This document shows positions 60,865 through 64,000 of a stretch of DNA of 64,000 nt, one piece after another (within the stretch, counting starts at the first letter, position 1; every line of letters begins with the position of its first letter). The stretch comes from Hermatobates lingyangjiaoensis. Its lineage: Eukaryota > Arthropoda > Insecta > Hemiptera > Hermatobatidae. Below the pieces are notes generated by a model, which ran no database searches, had not been told where the DNA came from, and saw only the letters and a list, made by a program, of their open reading frames with translations. The position numbers were made by a program, and so were the translations under genes. The stretch covers positions 434,001-498,000 of the forward strand of contig JAPFBL010000225.1 of assembly GCA_026182355.1 (NCBI GenBank), in the 5' to 3' direction.

Positions 60865-60977
60865 TTTTATATATATATATATATAATGATTTGCCGAAAA
60901 ACAGTTTTTCGGCAAATCGAAGTTCTCGAGAAGAAGCTCATAGACAGAAACTACTCTGTTGTGTTTAACAAAGCATG

Positions 60978-60980
60978 TAT

Positions 60981-61019
<39 letters not shown>
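60978..61019. repeat. (TA)n microsatellite
   Basis: TA run with one interruption, 66 bp before the acceptor of the lola exon at 61086; it may occupy part of the branch-point region. Confidence 0.9.
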
Positions 61020-61022
<3 letters not shown>

Positions 61023-61085
61023 TCCCTTATCTATACTGATATAAGGACTCGTCGATACCTGCTAACATAAGTGTTTGTATTGCAG

Positions 61086-61258
61086 GCGGCAGAAGGCAGC
61101 CGACTATCTGCTCCACCAATGTCCTAGAGGACTGGAATAAGAGCTTCTGGTTTGACTGCAGAGATAGATTCTACTGTTGTCTCAGATGCAAATACAAAAC
61201 AATGATCAAGGGCAACCTAAAGAGACATTTTTTTCTGTTACATGTTAAAAAGTTTTGA
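61086..61258 (+). CDS. lola: Divergent lola-type terminal exon with one canonical C2H2 finger
   Basis: The acceptor GTATTGCAG ends at 61085, again with a two-base split codon and an in-phase frame of 56 residues ending at TGA 61256-61258. The second finger is complete (C31, C34, H47, H52; motif CLRCKYK … LKRH-FFLL-H). The first finger is not canonical: only C8 and C24 remain in its place, with no CxxC pair and no RH-x2-YEC, and a Trp/Phe-rich stretch fills the helix region. The open frame, phase, acceptor and stop placement argue for a working single-finger isoform, not decay. No in-frame ATG occurs, so ATG-based gene prediction would miss it. AATAAA at 61579-61584. Confidence 0.75.
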
Positions 61259-61932
61259 TTCCAAAAATATTGTTGGCCTTGTTAAGTTTTGAAGTTTCAA
61301 GGAAATACAAATCATTTTACTTCATTTGTAAAAATTAGTTTACTCTGTAAGTTGTAATATTCACTTTTCTTTTAATGAAATTTAACATATGCAGAATTGA
61401 AAAGTTAATATATCTGTGTCATATAAATTTTAGTTAATAAGAAATAATTATAGAAATTATTTTACAGCACGTTTAGAATATTGTTATTTGCTGTACATAC
61501 TTACATGCATTAATGTATATATGTATATATATATTAATGGTTGAATATACCTTATGATTTTAAAGGTTTATTATATATAATAAATTTATATATAATTGGA
61601 ATACTATTTTATTACACTCTACTTGTATATTTCTTTTTATCTATATAAAATTAAGTCTGCATACATTAGATTGTTTTCTACTAGTTTAATGATAAGGGAT
61701 CATCATGAACATCTTGTGATCGAGTTAACGAATTCATAAAAGTTCGAAGTCTGTAATTTCCTTGGTATCGTGTATGCTGAGTAGGGAATATCAGTATTCT
61801 AACACAAAGCCTTGACACATGTTTTTTTATATTCTTACGTAAAATATGCAAAGATGCGCGCACACACTCTACTACTCCATATATATATATATCAATAAAA
61901 AGATTTCACATAAACACGTGAAATAACAATCA

Positions 61933-62120
61933 ATGATCAAACCACAATAAGAAAATGGGAAAGCAAGACTAAGATCTTTCAACCGTAACAAGCGGTCTTC
62001 GTCAGAGTCAAAAACCCAACTGACTCTGACGTCAGTTGGGTTTTTGACTCTGACGAAGACCGCTTGTTACGGTTGAAAGATCTTAGTCTTGCTTTCCCAT
62101 TTTCTTATTGTGGTTTGATC

Positions 62121-62122
<2 letters not shown>
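61933..62122. repeat. Perfect foldback repeat, family C (92-bp arms, 6-bp loop)
   Basis: Arms 61933-62024 and 62031-62122 are exact reverse complements. In the right arm GACT 62046-62049, CTGACGAAGA, hairpin CCG…CGG, TTGAAA, AGATCT, T and AGTC 62085-62088 follow in the hammerhead-like order. A longer left flank (61900-61932) is shared with the copies at 26880 and 57970. Confidence 0.9.

Positions 62123-62123
<1 letters not shown>

Positions 62124-62154
<31 letters not shown>
62124..62154. repeat. (TA)n microsatellite
   Basis: Lies between the family-C foldback and the following family-A element. Confidence 0.9.
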
Positions 62155-62159
<5 letters not shown>

Positions 62160-62160
<1 letters not shown>

Positions 62161-62567
62161 CATATACACTTTTTCAATGAAAATACGATCCGAAATGGAC
62201 AAATACAGTTCAATGTACATAAAGAAACATAGAGAAATTAAAAACACACATTTACAGTCTTTAATTTTTTGTTGAACCGTCTTCAGGAAAGATAAGAGAG
62301 GGGAACCAAGCGCACTGGTACGGAGACGGTTGGTCTCCAACTAGTAACTAGTTACTAGTTAGTAACTAGCCGTTACTAGCTAGGGTTACTACCTACTAGC
62401 CGTTGCGCCTACAAAGTGCTTCGTCTCCCTTTCTCTTTTCTCCTGAAGACGAATAGCCCGAAAATTTGAGTTTGTAAGTGTGTTTCTTTACTTTCTGTGC
62501 TACTTATCTTCAATTTTGAACTGTTATGTGTCGAGTTTTGATCGTCTTTCCGTTTATTAATATATTA

Positions 62568-62570
<3 letters not shown>
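62160..62570. repeat. Foldback repeat, family A (diverged, asymmetric centre)
   Basis: The left part (CACTTTTTCAATGAAAATAC … CAGTTCAATGTACATAAAG) is the inverse of the text ending at 10310. The right part contains CTC, CTGAAGA, C and a hairpin ending CCC-GAAAATTTGAG (about 62440-62470), as in the 254-bp palindrome. The centre holds repeated TAGTAACTAG-type palindromes (62338-62400). Confidence 0.7.

Positions 62571-62601
<31 letters not shown>
62571..62601. repeat. (TA)n microsatellite
   Basis: Right border of the family-A element. Confidence 0.9.
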
Positions 62602-62603
<2 letters not shown>

Positions 62604-62609
62604 CATATA

Positions 62610-63730
62610 AGTAACTTTTTTTTGAGGGTTGAGGTCCAATGATTTTAAACTAGTCATTACATCATACAAATATTGGGTCAAGAAAACAAATCACGATGTT
62701 ACATATATATATATAATTTTAAAAACGAAGGATAGTTATACACAGACAATGAGCCTCACTTACTAACTCAAATTTGGATCAACATACAGTTGACGGTGGC
62801 TAAACACTGGCTGGGGTAACAACTATCTGACCTTCTCAAATGTCTGTCGCTATGTCTTATTTATAATATAAGAAACACCATGCTCCCTAAGTTGAAAGGC
62901 AAGTTTGGTTGGTTGGAGCCAGCTTTCAATCGGAATTAGGACACTTTTCCCAATTAGCCACACTAGAAATTAAACCAGGTTGGTTGAAAACTAAATTTTT
63001 GTGGAGACACTGCTCACGGTGTCAAAGAGTGCAAACATTTAGGTTGATAGCGCTGAGTCTGGGTAGGATCACCTGTCAAAACTTTGTGTGTGCTTTAAAA
63101 GATGCCAGTCATTAGAAAATTTAATTGAAACATCTTCACTGATTAGGCAGTAGTCGTAGTTCTGCAGAAAAAGTCTAACTCCTTACTGCAATCTCTCTGA
63201 CTCAGAGGTGTTACTGAATGTAACCTCCACCAAACAGCTGACGACATTTGAAATTTTTGAAATTTCAGGGTCATAGAACGTCAGATCATCCCAGATTATA
63301 ATGTTCTGTTGTGAAGATTCAAGAGCTATGCTGTAAATTCTTTTTCAGGTTCTGTTGACCTGATCTTTTGGCATACTCTGTATGAGATGAAATTGTATAA
63401 TGAAGGAAATTTTTGACACAAATTTCAATTTTGCCGACGTGTTGCTGTTGGCAATATGAATAGGACTTGTCTAACGTCTCCTCCAGGTGCGTTATACCAT
63501 AAACTATATATCCAAAAACAACACCTCACAAGACTTTAGACAATAGACAAGAGAGAACATCGACACAGTACCATTAGCAACAAAGAAACTTGTTTCAATA
63601 AAATTACAAAACATCAACTAAGAATAGAATAATTTAAGAAAAAACAGTGAGGCATTATAAAAGAAAAATAAGAAATATTAATCTATGCAATTAACAATGT
63701 ATGAACGAATGAGAATATTTTAGGTAGGTC
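62610..63730 (+). other. Intron sequence, nothing recognised
   Basis: One short open frame (62909-63115) without known similarity; higher GC than average, possibly an old transposon fragment. Confidence 0.4.
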
Positions 63731-63734
63731 AAAT

Positions 63735-64000
63735 TAACAAATTAGATCTGGAGATTTTGAAGGAATTATATGTTTCGAGGTGCCAGAAGTCGTTTTATGA
63801 AGTTTTTTCGATGATGTCTGTGTGGGTGTGGGTGGGTGGGTGAGTGTGTATCCAAAGTTTGTGGTGACGCTACGGTCCAGAATCTTTGATAGATCAAATT
63901 TATTTTTACACAAAAATGGGCCTCATAGTGTAGATGTGCCCTATTGTTTGGTAGCAATTATGCATGATGGAAAAGTCATGTTTTGCTAAAACCTGTTTTT
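63735..64000 (+). repeat. Dispersed repeat, family K, copy 3 (runs off the window)
   Basis: GAGATTTTGAAGGAATTATA, GAAGTCGTTTTATGA, a GTGGG-rich run, CTACGGTCCAGAATCTTTGA and AATTATGCATGATGG align with 17850-18080 in the same order. Confidence 0.75.

Overview
The window is eukaryotic, intron-rich, AT-rich insect DNA. It appears to lie entirely inside the 3' part of a longitudinals-lacking (lola) type BTB zinc-finger gene read on the + strand. The evidence is a series of short, isolated coding exons. Each is preceded by a splice acceptor (…AG), each encodes one C2HC finger followed by one C2H2 finger (core Y-x-C-x2-C … RH-x2-YEC … F-x-C-x2-C … H-x4-H), and each ends in its own stop codon. This is the known layout of lola, in which a shared BTB N-terminus is spliced (in Drosophila partly trans-spliced) to one of many alternative terminal exons. 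The BTB domain and common exons are not in this window and should lie to the left. Species and order cannot be fixed from the sequence.

Fourteen terminal exons look usable: 1285-1481, 6154-6332, 7045-7244, 8093-8274, 8486-8685, 10686-10861, 14696-14874, 25443-25627, 32554-32798, 37904-38115, 41598-41794, 44443-44648, 49811-50046 and 61086-61258. Every one starts with two bases that complete a split codon, so all are in frame with a single upstream donor. The last one has lost the canonical first finger. Two more are decayed: 4419-4828 (premature stop, three finger-1 ligands lost) and 16741-16880 (acceptor lost, frameshift). Five exons are packed into 6154-10861; the rest are separated by introns of about 3-11 kb.

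The introns are full of mobile elements. I find three hAT elements with exact 8-bp target duplications (4050-4383, 5293-5759, 54022-54792), a full-length decayed mariner (14994-16235), a pogo/Tigger-like deletion derivative (23388-24169), two tRNA-derived SINEs with target duplications (13522-13847, 43748-44078), two non-LTR retrotransposon 3' ends (about 17376-17640 and 58380-58870), and Penelope-like (PLE) remnants with inverted ends and GIY-YIG-tail ORFs (1739-2476, 38830-39509, 41825-42421).

The most striking unlabelled signal is a large set of foldback palindromes, many flanked by (TA)n. One is a perfect 254-bp palindrome. In nearly every family the tip or arm carries the same bipartite RNA-like module: a CTGANGA-type box, a short hairpin, GAAA, a tiny loopless palindromic stem, and then bases complementary to those just before the box. 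This matches the small hammerhead-ribozyme variants known from PLEs, although all copies seen carry an extra base next to stem II.

Tandem arrays also occur: 27 bp (29251-29588), 89 bp in a 267-bp higher-order pattern carrying repeated consensus 5' splice sites (30652-31521), 106 bp (47145-47886), about 83 bp (48400-49083) and 71 bp (52746-53101).
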